DNA of 64,000 bases from Drosophila miranda (taxonomy: Eukaryota > Arthropoda > Insecta > Diptera > Drosophilidae). Position 1 is the stretch's first letter; each line of letters begins with the position of its first letter. A program made the position numbers and the translations under genes. The notes beneath the pieces were generated by a model. The model worked only from the letters and a program-made list of their open reading frames with translations. It had not been told where the DNA came from and made no database searches. Shown in pieces: positions 1 through 12,900 of the stretch. The stretch spans positions 2,340,001-2,404,000 of the forward strand of contig NC_046673.1 in NCBI RefSeq assembly GCF_003369915.1, given 5' to 3'.

Positions 1-2107
1 CAAATACTTGAGTGGAAGGCCTCCCATGAAGTTGTTCGCATACTCCTTCTGCTTCCGGCCGCCGATGGCACTGAGATTCATCAGGCGCGTGTCCTCGTAC
101 AGCAGCAGGTAATAGATCATAAGCAGCTGGGCGGTGAGGGGGCAACTGACCTCGACCTTGGCCAGCTCCTCGCTTTCTGTCATCGGCGGCAGGTCCTCGC
201 CGAACAATGTGAGCTGGGAGGTGCGGAACACGTGCAGTATCTCCACCTCAGTGAAGGGCATGTGGATGTGATCAATGTTGACCTTGCCGGTGGGATTCGG
301 AATGATCAGTGTGTTGACAAAGACCTCCACCAGGGCGGGCATCACGGGATGGATAGGCCGCACCGCGCTACAGATCTGCTTGAAGATCCATGACTTGATT
401 GTCACCTTGTGCTTGAGGAAGGTGCGCGACTTGAGCAGCTGGTGGATGCAGTGTACAGGCAGGTAGCCGGGTATAGTCCCACTCAGATTAGGCGTCACCG
501 GCACCCGCACCGCCTTGAGAGCCACCACCTGTTCGGTAAATAGCTCCTGGGTGAAAAGCTGCTTGATCCGGCTGGTGCTGTTCGGCCGGATGGGTATGCG
601 CATGCCCAGTGTGGAGCAGACCATTTCGCTGATGGCTGTTATCTGATTGCTGTGAAAGTGGATGGCCAGCAGGAGGAGCATCTCCCCCAGCGAGGTGCTT
701 GTTCCCGAGCGCTTGCAGAAGAAGGCGTCCTCACGCGTCAGCCACTGCAGCCACTCAATCGCCTTCATCTCCAGCGGAATAGTCGACACAAGCGAGGGGC
801 AGGCTATCAGCATGCACAGCCCCAGTGTCACGAACCTCAGACCCGATGGCGTCGGCTGGGGGCGGCTCGTGACCAGCTGCGACAGCGCATTTATCTCGTC
901 GTCATTGAACTTCAGTCCGCCGATGCCCCGCAGGGCGCAGTAAAGCCGCATCAGCACCACGCCCTGCAGATTGAAGTCCTTAAGCTCTGCCGCATTTGTG
1001 GTCGTCTTTACAACCTTCTGGAGCAGCTCCACACGAACCAGATTGAGGGCATCACCCTTGCGCTTCTGACTGGAGCGTGTGTAGATCGCGAACCAGCAGC
1101 GCAGGTTCTGATCGTTTCCCAGCAGCAAGCCCGTTAGGAAGGGGATCTATTCAGAACAATCCATTAGAATTGATTAGCTTGATTACTTTGGTCGCGGGAC
1201 CACTCACCAAATCGTCGGAATGCTTAAGCGCCAGCTTAAGCATGAAGGAGGGCCCCTTCATCATTTCCACGCACAGCGTTCGATTGGCCAGTGCTTGGGT
1301 GGGGTTCATTTCGCTGAGGGACATCAGCAGGGAGAGCCTGTGCTTGCCGTCACTGCCATCCTCGTCGTAGTTGGCAACCACGTGGGAGACAACATCGCGA
1401 TAGCAGTCGGGAAAATTGGCCACCAACGCAGTGATAATGCGATACCCGTTGGGCACGCTAATCAGGGCATCCGTCAGCTCGAGAATGTTGAGCAGGGAGG
1501 GGAGTTCGGCCAGGGCAATGCAGAGGATGTCCACCACCTCCTCGAGGTAGATTCCGTCGTCAAGCATCTCCGAGTGGGCGGCGGGTTTCTGGTCGGAGAC
1601 CTGCTGCTGCAGATTGAATATCTCGGAGAGCACGACGCGCACTTTACGCGCCACATCGGCCCGCTCAAAGCCCAGGGCGATGCCCGACTGCAGACCATAC
1701 TCCTGCTGCTGGCCCTCAAAGTAGGGGGTCTTCTGGCGAGTCTGCAGCTCTTTTTTCAGTTCATTCTCTAGTTCGTGGTAGTTGACCTGCAGATAGGAGA
1801 CTATGCTGTTCACAACCTCGATGCCAATGAGAACGGCCAGGATCTGTTTGCGCGACTCCATCGAAGATGTGGTGTTGTCCAGCGGCGAGAGCAAACTCAT
1901 GCGCACCAGCGATGGCAGCACTGGACGGATTTCGGCCTCTGGGTAGCTGGCCAGCGAGGTGATATCCAGGTTCTGCATCGATGTAAACACACGCTCGGAC
2001 ACATCGTATACCTGAACCGGCGTCTTCTTCACTTTGGCCCAGTGTCCTAACTTGTTGATATCGATCTCGATACGCGTGATCTTGGTTAGTGGTGCCGGGG
2101 CCAGCAT
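1..2107 (-). CDS. IntS2: Integrator complex subunit 2 (partial, runs off left edge)
   Basis: Minus-strand gene with ATG at 2107. Exon 1 is 2107-1208 (300 codons). A 61-nt intron (1207-1147, donor GTGAGT, acceptor CTGAATAG) follows, and exon 2 (1146 down) stays open to the window edge, giving about 682 residues. The product resembles INTS2: an all-helical protein without catalytic motifs, with the conserved stretch GTSTSLGEMLLLLAIHFHSN encoded near 700-640. INTS2 is a scaffold subunit of the Integrator complex, which binds RNA polymerase II and cleaves snRNA and other nascent transcripts in the nucleus. Family members are about 1,100-1,200 residues, so the C-terminal third is missing here because of the window boundary, not truncation. 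Reading through the intron would end translation after 18 extra codons (stop at 1151). Recognition rests on remembered family similarity; a search would settle it. Confidence 0.85.
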
Positions 2108-2900
2108 TTCGGATAACCGGCCGTCGCTCTTGGGGATTCAAAAAAAAAAATCTTTGTAAGCTATCCGTTCGTCCAGGGAATCCTTGTGCTTGTGTTCCGT
2201 AAATCCTCATCCACACAAAACGGAACGTGAGCACCAGAGTGACCATTTACGATATATTATATACTAGGGCTAGAGCGGTCCGTAATCAAGTAGTTTTTTA
2301 ATCGGTTTTTTTTTTTAATTGTATATTTCGGTATATTTCTGAGGGCTACGCTGCTGCTGTCTTCTGCTCTCTTGCTCATACATGCAACGAAAAAAGGTGA
2401 CGGAAGAGCGTAATTTTGAATGGTCTATAGAAAGAGGTGTGGACAACAGGCAAATACCCCATGGCAAATTGCAAGGTTCGTTGGAATCTCACTTCGGCCC
2501 AATATACCTTGAAGACAAAATCGGTATATCGGCTAATCGGGTAAGCCCTGTTTAGCCTGTTATCCATACCCGCTTATTTTTCCCATTATGTAGAAAATGT
2601 GTAGCTACCGCGTAGATGCCATGTCAAATATCAATAGCAACACAGTTGTATTGCGCACTTTGGTATTTTTTAGTGCCAATTGCTCAGTGTTTTGAATACA
2701 TACATTTTCCATTCTGCTCGCAAGTAAAGTTCATCCGCCAGACCGAAATTAAAAATTTTAACGTGTAAAATCTATGATATTTCTTGTGTTTTATGAATCA
2801 ATTAGGGCAAACGGAACTGAAAAATTATCGAGTAGGTAAGTGAGAGTTGCGAAACGCAGTGAAAATGCCGAAATAACGCTGAAAACTGTCGGTAAAACAG
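2108..2900. promoter_or_regulatory. Shared upstream region between IntS2 and beta-Spec
   Basis: Non-coding DNA between the divergent genes IntS2 (minus) and beta-Spec (plus). Two exact matches to the housekeeping core-promoter element KTYRGTATWTTT (Ohler motif 6) lie at 2327-2338 and 2659-2670. No TATA box stands out close to IntS2, which fits a housekeeping promoter. A short open frame at 2376-2567 (minus) resembles no protein I know. Start sites are inferred, not seen. Confidence 0.4.
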
Positions 2901-5900
2901 ACCAACGCCCTAGTGCTGTGCTTCCTACCTCAGCTCTAGCTCTTCTACCTTTTCAGAAGAGAGTGGCAGAAAGTAGAAGCAGCAGAGTATAAAAAAAGTA
3001 TCTCAGATATTGAAATGTGGGCCAGATCAGAGTGGACTAAACTAACCAATTACTAATGCGGACATAAATGTGCTCTACCATACAAGCTCTGTGCATATAA
3101 TATATAGTGGTTAGACCGTGCGCATACATACATAATAAAAACATCATCGATTAAAATTGCCTGCTCTACCGCCACCGCGCCGCTGGTGCTGTAGCTGCTT
3201 CTGCTGCCGTTGATGACATCATTCGGCATTTGGTTTTTGGGTAGAGCGAGCGCGTACAAGTCCCACAGTGGTGTGGTGTGGTTCGCTTGTCTCATTACTG
3301 CCCTCCTAATCGAATTGGACGTGAGTGTGTGTCGAGTGGCGGACGGATTCGTTTTATTTTTATGTTTTTTCCCCCCATCCTCGAGTGTCTCAATGGGCAA
3401 ATGTATAAGAAGTTTGTTCAAAAACGGTAAATTAATGCAGTGACTGAAACTGGAAATCGAATCAAAACAAAACTAAGAAACAGTGAGAAAGTGATCGGCG
3501 ATCGCCGAAAGAGCATAAAGAACACCCGGGAGCATACACAAAGTAAAATAATAAGCAGAACCAGAAACATAAGAAGAAGAGCCTTAAGTAACATTTGCGT
3601 CAGTTGGTGATAAAATAAAATATCAGGCAATCGCCTAATCGGAGATACACTCACTCAGTCATACATGTGTACATATGTATGTATGTATGTATGTATATAT
3701 GTGTATATATGAATACACACACATGTGTATGTTTATGATTCGTACAGAAATACAACTCTAGGAAAGAGCGTTTTCCTTCCTCATAGATACGCTTGCACTT
3801 TGAAATACAGTTACGTGCACACAATCACGCACTCACACACATGCACAGCTATACGCCCCATGTAAAAATAAGAACTCCTTCGTCGCCGTCGCCGCTGCCT
3901 TTCCCTTTCCCGTGCAAGAGGTCACGAGTTGAAGTTTCTTTTTGTAAGAAAGAGAGAAAACCACTGGCAATAATGGGTGAAAACAGTGTGGCGGTGGCTG
4001 CACTTGCTCTTTGCTAAGATAGTTCGTGTGGGTGTGTGCGAGTGTGATGTTCTGGCCCACCTTGTTTATGACAAATCAGCGGCTATCACTCTCTTGTACA
4101 GTTGTAAACACACAAACACACGAACATACATAGAAGGCTGTGGCACGTACATGGGAATTCATGGCCCCCAGGTGCCCATGCCGTATAAAGAGGGGAGCCC
4201 AGCAACTGCAAAACCAAATAATGTAACTTGTTCAAAAAATGCAAAGGAACAACAAATATTGTGATACTGTGATCCCCAACCCCACCCCAATAAACTGGTT
4301 TCTCCATAGAAGCAACTGAAACCGAAACAAAAACAGAAAAAACACACAACTTTGACTTTGGTGGTGGTTTGCATTGGGCCTGAATTGAGCTGAACTCTTG
4401 GCCTGCTTAATTGAACTCGGGAGTTGCACAACCACTCCACAACTCCTCCACGCCCCGCACGCACTCTCTCTCTATGACGGCTCTCGAGAGGCAGACAGCT
4501 CTCTCTCTCTCGCGCCAGCCTTCACAAAAATGATGAGTGAGTGAATGATGAACTCATAATAAGATCACTTATAAATTGTGCGCCAGGCAATCATAATTAA
4601 ACATCGCAAGATGGATAGACAGACGGAGACAGCAATATTGATAGAGAGAGAGAGAGAGAGTCACAAAATAAGAGAGAGTGCATTTTGAGTTAAGGAAACC
4701 AACCCTGGCTGAGCTACTACTCCCACCCCCACCCGCTGGCACTGGTGCACCACCTTCAGATATACAACAAATACAATATAAATACTCTCCCGTTTCGACT
4801 CTCTCTCTCTTTCTCTTCCATTGTGCGTGAGAGGGCTCGCTCGCTCTTTCTTTCGTTAGCTCATTCGCTGTTGTTTTTGCGTTGCGGCAAGATTTAAGCT
4901 TCGTTTTATTAAAAATATTACGTAATAGATAGAAGCCACTTTTGCGTGTGTGAGTATGGAAGTGAAACATGCATGCAAATGTACGTGGCTCTCGGTGCTT
5001 GTGTTAGTGTGCTGATTTTCTATTGTTTGTTTTAACAAGCTTTTCTCTTTCTGTTGCTGTTTTTGTTGTTGTTGTTGTTGTTGGTGTCGCAAAATTAGTA
5101 CAAATGAAATCAGCAGTAACTACGGTGGCGACTGTGGCAGAGCTTTGACTGAAGCTCTCATAATTGTGGAGAGGCCAGAGTAGGGCAGAGCGAGAAAACC
5201 AAAAGCCGGAGTAGAGCCTAAGCCAGACCAGAGCAGAGACCCACTGCCAAATCAGTTCCAAAGCAGTTTCAAAGCAGTGCCAGAGCAGATATACAGTTGT
5301 GTATGTATTGTGTTGCTGGAGGAATGACCCGCATCTAGCACCTGTACTGTGCTGTGCTGTAAATGTAAATGCGAATAAAGGTCAAAGGACATTATCACAG
5401 GCACCAACCCACATACGCTAACAAAAAAACAAACAAATAAGCACACACATATGTATGTACATAGTAACCGGTTGTATATACATACATATCTATGTACCGT
5501 ATTTTTGCATCATTCTCGCTTGACCTAGGTCCGCGTCGAAATCAAAATCAAAATCGAAATGAAAACTGCAGTCGGCTCAAACTGAAATGTGAAAGCAGGA
5601 GAAAGTGCCAAGTAAAAATGTACTGTAGTAGACCGAGAGGCAGTTAAACATATGAACATACTATGTATTTTCATTGCATCCAAAGTTCGAGCCCAACATT
5701 CGAGCATAACCCATTTCGTTTAGTTAGCAGGTCTCTGGCACAAGTGCGAAAATACTGTCGCTGCTGTGGTGGAGGATAGTGCGAATGAATGATGGCCGAC
5801 AGCGTGAACGGTTAATCACTTGGAGAGTTGAAGCCCAGCTTTTTTGTGGCATGGGGATTTTGGGGAGCGAACGCTTCTTTCGTGCAACTGATTTCTCGTG

Positions 5901-6768
5901 TAGAGATGGGTCAGTGTGTAGCGGCTCTGAGCTTTGCAGTGTGAATGGGCCATCATTTGTTTTCTCCACATACTGCGAAATGGCTCTGAAATGCACATTT
6001 TGAGCCATATACATATTCATGTACTCCGGGTATTCAGTATGAATAGGTCACAATGTCGGCAGTCCTGTGCTGTGTAGAGATATGTATGTACATAGAAGTT
6101 CGCTTGGTTAGCCGTAGTGTAACATAAGAGGTAGCCCCCCGCTCATTCGTGTTTTGTAGAGATGAAATTGTGAATGTGTGAACGCTTTTTGGTGGGAATG
6201 GTATCTATTGTACAGTAGAGAGTTGTGTACAGATGGAAACAGCGGACAGTGTGAACGCTTTTGGGAGGGGGAAAGCAGTGCACAATCATGGATGTACTAT
6301 ATTCTGTACTCAATCTGGGTTTTGTTTTCGATAGCTCTTTTTGTGAATTGAATTTCCTGCAATTTCATCAAATGTTTCTCCAGGAGGGGATACGGCTGGT
6401 GTGGGGATGGGCATGGGGATGGGGATGGGCATGGGCATGGGTTGTGCCGCCCGTTGAACAAAGAGAGAGAGAGCCTCACACTCGCACTCTGCTTGTCTTT
6501 TGGGGATGGGGGTGCCAGTGTGTGATGTAATCGCGTTAACTATGAGTATTTCTGAGTATGTCCGAGTGATAGAGAGAGTGAGAGAGATACAGTGAGAGAG
6601 AGAGAGGTACAGTTGCGATCGGACTTGTTGGTTGACCCAGACGACCCTGCGCATGACGTCACCTCTATGAATCATCCATACACAAGTTGTCCAACTGATT
6701 TTTCCACTGTTTTCCCAATGCTTACCTTACCTTACCTTTCCTTTCCTTTCATTTCGTTTTCTTTGCAG
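2901..6768 (+). other. beta-Spec upstream region: probable non-coding first exon(s) and leader intron
   Basis: No protein-coding gene recognised. A TATA-like stretch (tataaaa) lies near 2988. An A-rich, leader-like sequence with repeated GTGA/GAAA words runs about 3240-3620 and could be a 5' UTR exon, but I cannot fix its donor. A pyrimidine-rich acceptor (ttttctttgcag) ends at 6768, just before the exon carrying the beta-Spec start codon, so a leader intron must end here. The rest holds GA and CA runs, TACATATGTA-type words near 3660-3730 and a GGGATG/GGCATG hexamer tract at 6401-6441. Confidence 0.45.
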
Positions 6769-6942
6769 TGATTCTCCTCTAAAGGCAACAAATTCGGTTC
6801 TGGACTAGGATAAAAAACGAGCGACTTGACGCCGACAAAGGAAGGAGGAAGGAGCAGAGCAGAGCAGAACACAACTTAAACGAAACAGTGAGAGGAACAG
6901 AACCAAAAGTGTGGAAACTGTAGAAGTTTCAAATAAGCAAAT
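6769..6942 (+). other. beta-Spec 5' UTR part of the start-codon exon
   Basis: Sequence between the splice acceptor at 6767-6768 and the ATG at 6943. It is A-rich with GAACAG/GAAACAG words, as is usual for fly leaders, and holds no upstream ATG that would compete with the start. The sequence before the start codon (caaat-ATG) is acceptable. Confidence 0.6.
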
Positions 6943-9900
6943 ATGACGACGGACATCTCAATTGTTCGATGGGACCCCAGTCAGGGGCCTGGCAACGAAT
7001 ATATCGACGAATACGAATACGATGGTGGCAACAGCAGCTCCCGACTGTTCGAACGGAGCCGCATCAAGGCCCTCGCCGAGGAGCGGGAGAGCGTACAGAA
7101 GAAGACCTTCACCAAGTGGGTCAATTCGCATCTGTGCCGTGTGAACTGCCGCATCGCCGACCTCTATGTGGACATGCGGGATGGCAAGCATCTGATTAAG
7201 CTGCTCGAGGTCCTGTCCGGCGAGCGTCTGCCCAAGCCCACCAAGGGCAAGATGAGGATCCATTGTCTGGAGAATGTGGACAAGGCCCTACAGTTTCTGA
7301 GGGAACAGCGTGTGCACCTCGAGAACATTGGCTCCCACGACATTGTCGACGGGAATGCATCCCTCAATCTGGGCCTCATCTGGACCATTATCTTGCGCTT
7401 CCAAGTGAGTCCTTCTATCCTTTCTTCTACAAATGTAGTACTAATATTAAGATCAGTAACGCCCATACATTTCAATGGTTGTGTGCAGCGCCACCACCGT
7501 CCTTCCTCCACCACGATAACAAAATAATTATATCCTCTTCTATATTCAAATTCACATTTAAGGATGTCCCTTAAGTTGGCGACGAGCTTCGCCAAAAAGT
7601 CTCCTAGTATTCTAGAAATGTCAGAATGAGACAGCCCAGACAACGTGAGATTACGTGTCCTCGCCTGCATTCAAATCTGAGTCGTCCGCTGACGCCTAAT
7701 GGCGCCGATAAGCGCTCTCTTGTGGCTCTTCAACAAAATTTGAAGAGAGCCTGGAACCCCCTTTGAAAAGCCACGCCGCTAAAGTCATGTACCATTGAAA
7801 TGTGGGCGTTACTCATCTTCCTATTGTATTTATATTGTTTTTGCTTCTACCTTCTACCTTCCTTCAACCCGTTCGGACGTTCTGCTGTCACTGACACACA
7901 TTTCCCGCACTGCATCGAATATGTAACTGTTACCGTCTCTCCCTTCCGCACAAAACAGATTCAAGATATCACCATCGAGGAGGTGGACAACAAGGAGACC
8001 AAATCGGCCAAGGACGCCCTGCTGCTGTGGTGCCAGATGAAGACCGCCGGGTACCAGAACGTGAATGTGAGGAACTTCACAACATCGTGGCGCGACGGAC
8101 TCGCGTTCAATGCCATCATCCACAAACACCGTCCAGATCTGGTGCAGTTCGAGAAGCTGTCAAAGACGAATGCCATACACAACCTGAATAACGCGTTCGA
8201 TGTGGCCGAAGACAAGCTGGGCCTGGCCAAGCTGCTCGACGCCGAGGACGTGTTCGTGGAGCATCCCGACGAGAAGTCGATCATCACGTACGTGGTCACG
8301 TACTACCACTACTTCAGCAAGCTGAAGCAGGAGACGGTGCAGGGCAAGCGCATCGGCAAGGTGGTGGGCATCGCCATGGAGAACGACAAGATGATCAACG
8401 ACTATGAGCACTTTACCAGCGACCTGCTCAAGTGGATCGAGACGACCATCACGTCGCTTGGCGAGCGCGAGTTCGAGAACTCCCTTGTGGGGGTGCAGGG
8501 CCAGTTGGCGCAGTTCTCCAACTACCGCACCATCGAGAAACCGCCCAAGTTCGTGGAGAAGGGCAACCTGGAAGTGCTGCTCTTCACTTTGCAGTCGAAG
8601 ATGCGCGCCAACAACCAGAAGCCCTACACCCCGAAGGAGGGCAAGATGATATCGGACATCAACAAGGCCTGGGAGCGGCTCGAGAAGGCCGAACATGAGC
8701 GGGAGCTGGCCCTGCGCGAGGAGCTGATCCGGCAGGAGAAGCTCGAGCAGCTGGCCGCCCGCTTCGACCGCAAGGCCTCTATGAGGGAGACGTGGCTGTC
8801 GGAGAACCAGCGCCTGGTCAGCCAGGACAACTTTGGCTTCGATCTGGCAGCCGTCGAGGCGGCGGCCAAGAAGCACGAGGCCATCGAAACGGACATCTTT
8901 GCGTACGAGGAGCGCGTCCAGGCCGTGGTGGCCGTCTGCGATGAGCTCGAGTCGGAGCGTTATCATGACGTGAAGCGCATTCTGCTGCGCAAGGACAACG
9001 TTATGCGGCTCTGGACGTATCTGCTGGAGCTGTTGCGCGCACGCCGCATGCGCCTGGAGATCTCGTTGCAGCTGCAGCAGAACTTCCAGGAGATGCTCTA
9101 CATCCTGGACAACATGGAGGAGATCAAGCAGCTTCTGATGACCGACGACTACGGCAAGCATCTGATGGGCGTCGAGGATCTGCTGCAGAAGCATTCGTTG
9201 GTCGAGGCTGACATCAATATACTGGGGGAGCGGGTCAAGGTTGTCGTTCAGAATTCGCAGAAGTTCCTCAGCGACGACCCGGAGTCGTACAAGCCCTGCG
9301 ACCCCGAGATCATCGTCAGCCGCGTCCAGCAGCTGGAGGATGCCTACGCGGAGCTGGTGCGCTTGGCCGTCGAGCGCCGCAGCCGGCTGGAGGAGAGCCG
9401 CAAGCTCTGGCAGTTCTACTGGGACACCGCCGACGAAGAGAACTGGATCAAGGAGAAGGAGCAGATCGTCTCCACCGACGAGATCGGGCACGATCTGACC
9501 ACCGTCAATCTGTTGCTGAGCAAGCACAAGGCCCTCGAGTCGGAGATCACCTCGCACGATCCCCAGCTGCAGAACGTGGCCAAGATCGGTGCGGAGCTGA
9601 TCACCGAGGGCCACTTTGGGGCCGATCGCATCAAGGACCGCCTCAAGGAGATACTCTCCAAGTGGGATCACCTGCTCGACCTCACCAAGTACCGCCGCCA
9701 GCGGCTGGAGAATGCCGTCGAGTACTTCCAGCTGTTCGCCGATGCAGACGATGTCGACAACTGGATGCTGGACACGCTGAGGATCGTGTCCAGCGAGGAT
9801 GTGGGCCGCGACGAGGCCAACGTGCAGTCGCTGCTGAAGAAGCACAAGGACGTCGCCGACGAGCTGAAGAACTACGCGGAGGTGATCGATGCCCTGCACA

Positions 9901-12900
9901 AGCAGGCCGACAGCCTCAAGCTGAACGAGGCGGAGAAGGCGAACGTAGACAAGCGGCTCGAGGCGATCGACAGCCGCTACAAGGAGCTCACGGAGCTGGC
10001 GAAGCTGCGCAAGCAGCGTCTCCTCGACGCCCTCAGCCTGTACAAGCTGATGTCGGAGGCCGATGGGGTGGAGCAGTGGATTAAGGAAAAGACCAAGATG
10101 CTCGACACCATGGTGCCCGGCAAGGACATCGAGGATGTGGAGATCATGAAACACCGCTTCGAGGGCTTCGACAAGGAAATGAACGCCAATGCCTCCAGAG
10201 TGGCAGTGGTCAATCAGTTGGCCCGCCAGCTGCTCCACGTGGAGCACCCGAACTCGGACGAGATCCTCGAGCGGCAAAACCATCTCAACCAGGAGTGGTC
10301 GACGCTGCGCGAGAAAGCCGAGGCGAAGATGGACGACCTCAAGTCCGCCCATGGTGTACAGACCTTCTACATCGAGTGCCGCGAGACGATCTCGTGGATC
10401 GAGGACAAGAAGCGCATCCTCACCGAAACGGACAGCCTGGAGATGGACCTGACAGGCGTGATGACACTGCAGCGACGGCTCAGCGGCATGGACCGCGACC
10501 TGGCCGCCATCCAGGCCAAGCTGTCGAGCCTGGAGCGCGAGGCCAGCAGCATCGAGGACGAGCACCCCGAGGAGGCGCAGATCATCCGCGAGAGGATAGC
10601 CCAGATCGAGCTGATCTGGGAGCAGCTGACACAGATGCTGAAGGAGCGCGACTCGAAGCTGGAGGAGGCCGGCGATCTGCATCGCTTCCTGCGGGATCTC
10701 GATCACTTCCAGACGTGGCTGACCAAGACCCAGACGGACGTGGCCTCCGAGGACACGCCCACGTCGCTGCCCGAGGCCGAAAAACTGTTGAATCAGCACC
10801 AGTCAATCCGCGAAGAGATCGACAACTACACGGAGGATTACAAGAACATGATGGAGTACGGAGAGCGGCTGACCTCCGAGGGCAGCACCTCCGACGATCC
10901 GCAGTACATGTTCCTACGGGAGCGTTTGAACGCCCTCAAGGACGGCTGGGAGGAGCTGCATCAGATGTGGGAGAACCGGCAGGTGCTGCTCTCGCAAAGC
11001 CTCGACCAGCAGCTCTTCAATCGCGATGCCCGCCAGACGGAGGTGCTGCTCAGCCAGCAGGAGCACTTCCTCAGCAAGGACGACACGCCCGTCAACCTGG
11101 AGCAGGCGGAGAACCAGCTGAAGCGGCACGAGGCCTTCCTCACCACCATGGAGGCGAACGACGACAAGATCAACACGCTGCTGCAGGTGGCCGACACCCT
11201 CGTGGAGAAGGAGCACTTCGATGCGGACAAGATTGGCAAGCGGGCAGAGAACATTACCGGTCGGCGGGACGATAACCGACAGCGGGCTCTCGATCAGCAC
11301 GAGAAGCTGAAGAATCAGGTGAAGCTTCACGAGTTCCTGCAGGATCTCGAGGAGCTGGCTGAGTGGGTGCAGGAGAAGTATGCGACGTCGCAGGACGAGA
11401 CGTACAGGAGCGCTAAGACGATCCACTCCAAGTGGACGCGCCACCAGGCGTTTGAGGCGGAAATCGCCGCCAACAAGGAGCGCCTGTTCGAGGCCGAGAA
11501 GTCAGCCCAGGAACTGTCCAGCGAGAAGCCTGAGTTCAAGGACGTGATCGAACCGAAGCTGAAGGAACTAGCCAAGCAATTTGACGATCTCGAGGTGCAC
11601 ACCAAGGAGAAGGGCGCCATGCTGTTTGACGCGAACCGCGAGGTGCTCGTCCAGCAGACCTGCGACGACATCGACTCGTACATCACCGACCTGGAGAAGC
11701 AAATTGTCAGCGGCGACACGGCCAACGACCTCACATCCGTCAACATCCTCATGCAGAAGCAGCAGGTCATCCAGACCCAGATGGCGGTCAAGGCCCGCCA
11801 GGTGGAGGAGATCGACAAGCAAACGGAGTACCTGCAGAAGACCGTGCCCGAGGAGCAGATCGAGCCAATTGTCGTGAAGAAGACCGCGGTGCTAGAGCGC
11901 TTCGAGAAGATCAAGGCACCGCTGATGGAGCGCCAGAAGCAGCTGGAGAAGAAGAAGGAGGCCTTCCAATTTTGTCGCGATGTCGAAGACGAGAAGCTCT
12001 GGATCGACGAGAAGCTGCCGGTGGCCAATTCCAACGACTACGGCAACTCGCTGTTCAATGTCCATGTCCTGAAGAAGAAGAACCAGTCGCTGGCCACGGA
12101 GATCGACAACCACGAGCCGCGCATCAACGCGATCTGCAACAATGGGCGGAAACTGATCGACGAGGGGCATGAGGACGCCAAGAAGTTCGAGGCCTTGATC
12201 AGCGACCTCACCCAGAAGTGGCAGGAGCTGAAGGACGCCATCGAGAACCGCAAGAAGCATCTGCTGGAGTCGGAGAAGGTGCAGCAGTACTTCTTCGACG
12301 CGCAGGAGGCCGAGTCGTGGATGAGTGAGCAGGAGCTGTACATGATGGTCGAGGATCGTGGCAAGGACGAGATCAGCGCCCAGAACCTGATGAAGAAGCA
12401 CGAGAACCTGGAGCAGTCCGTCGAGGACTACGCCAACACCATCCGGCAGTTGGGCGAGGTGGCCCGCCAGTTCAGCGGCGACGACATCTCCAGCGGCGAC
12501 GCAGTCGCCGTCAAGCAATCGCAGCTGGATAAGCTCTACGCCGGACTGAAGGACCTGGCCGGCGAGCGACGTGCCCGCCTCAACGAAGCCCTGCAGCTGT
12601 TCATGCTCAGCCGGGAGGTCGATGACCTGGAGCAGTGGATCACCGACCGCGAGGTGGTGGCCGGCTCCCAGGAGCTGGGCCAGGACTTCGACCACGTCAC
12701 CCTGCTGTCGGAGCGCTTCAATGAGTTTGCCCGCGACACGGAGGCCGTCGGTGGGGAGAGGGTGGCCAAGGTGAATGGCATCGCAGACAACCTCATCCAG
12801 GCAGGCCATTCGGACTCGGCTACCATCGCCGAGTGGAAGGACAACCTAAACGAGTCGTGGCAGGATCTGCTGGAGCTGATCGAGACCCGCACCCAGATGC

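Noticed and set aside
652..2050. Several plus-strand open frames opposite IntS2
   Set aside because: Shadows of the IntS2 coding strand.
2376..2567. Small 63-codon open frame in the IntS2/beta-Spec interval
   Set aside because: No recognisable features, overlaps promoter-like sequence; expected by chance.
7800..7958. Open frame extending the big beta-Spec exon upstream with its own ATG at 7800
   Set aside because: The added residues are hydrophobic intron translation; the acceptor at 7957-7958 restores the conserved CH-domain sequence ([11 protein letters not shown]) with the first exon.
8160..10799. An 879-codon open frame antisense to beta-Spec, and others like it at 11327-13445
   Set aside because: Leucine/valine-rich mirror of strongly GC-biased spectrin codons; no family resemblance, and the sense strand is plainly coding.
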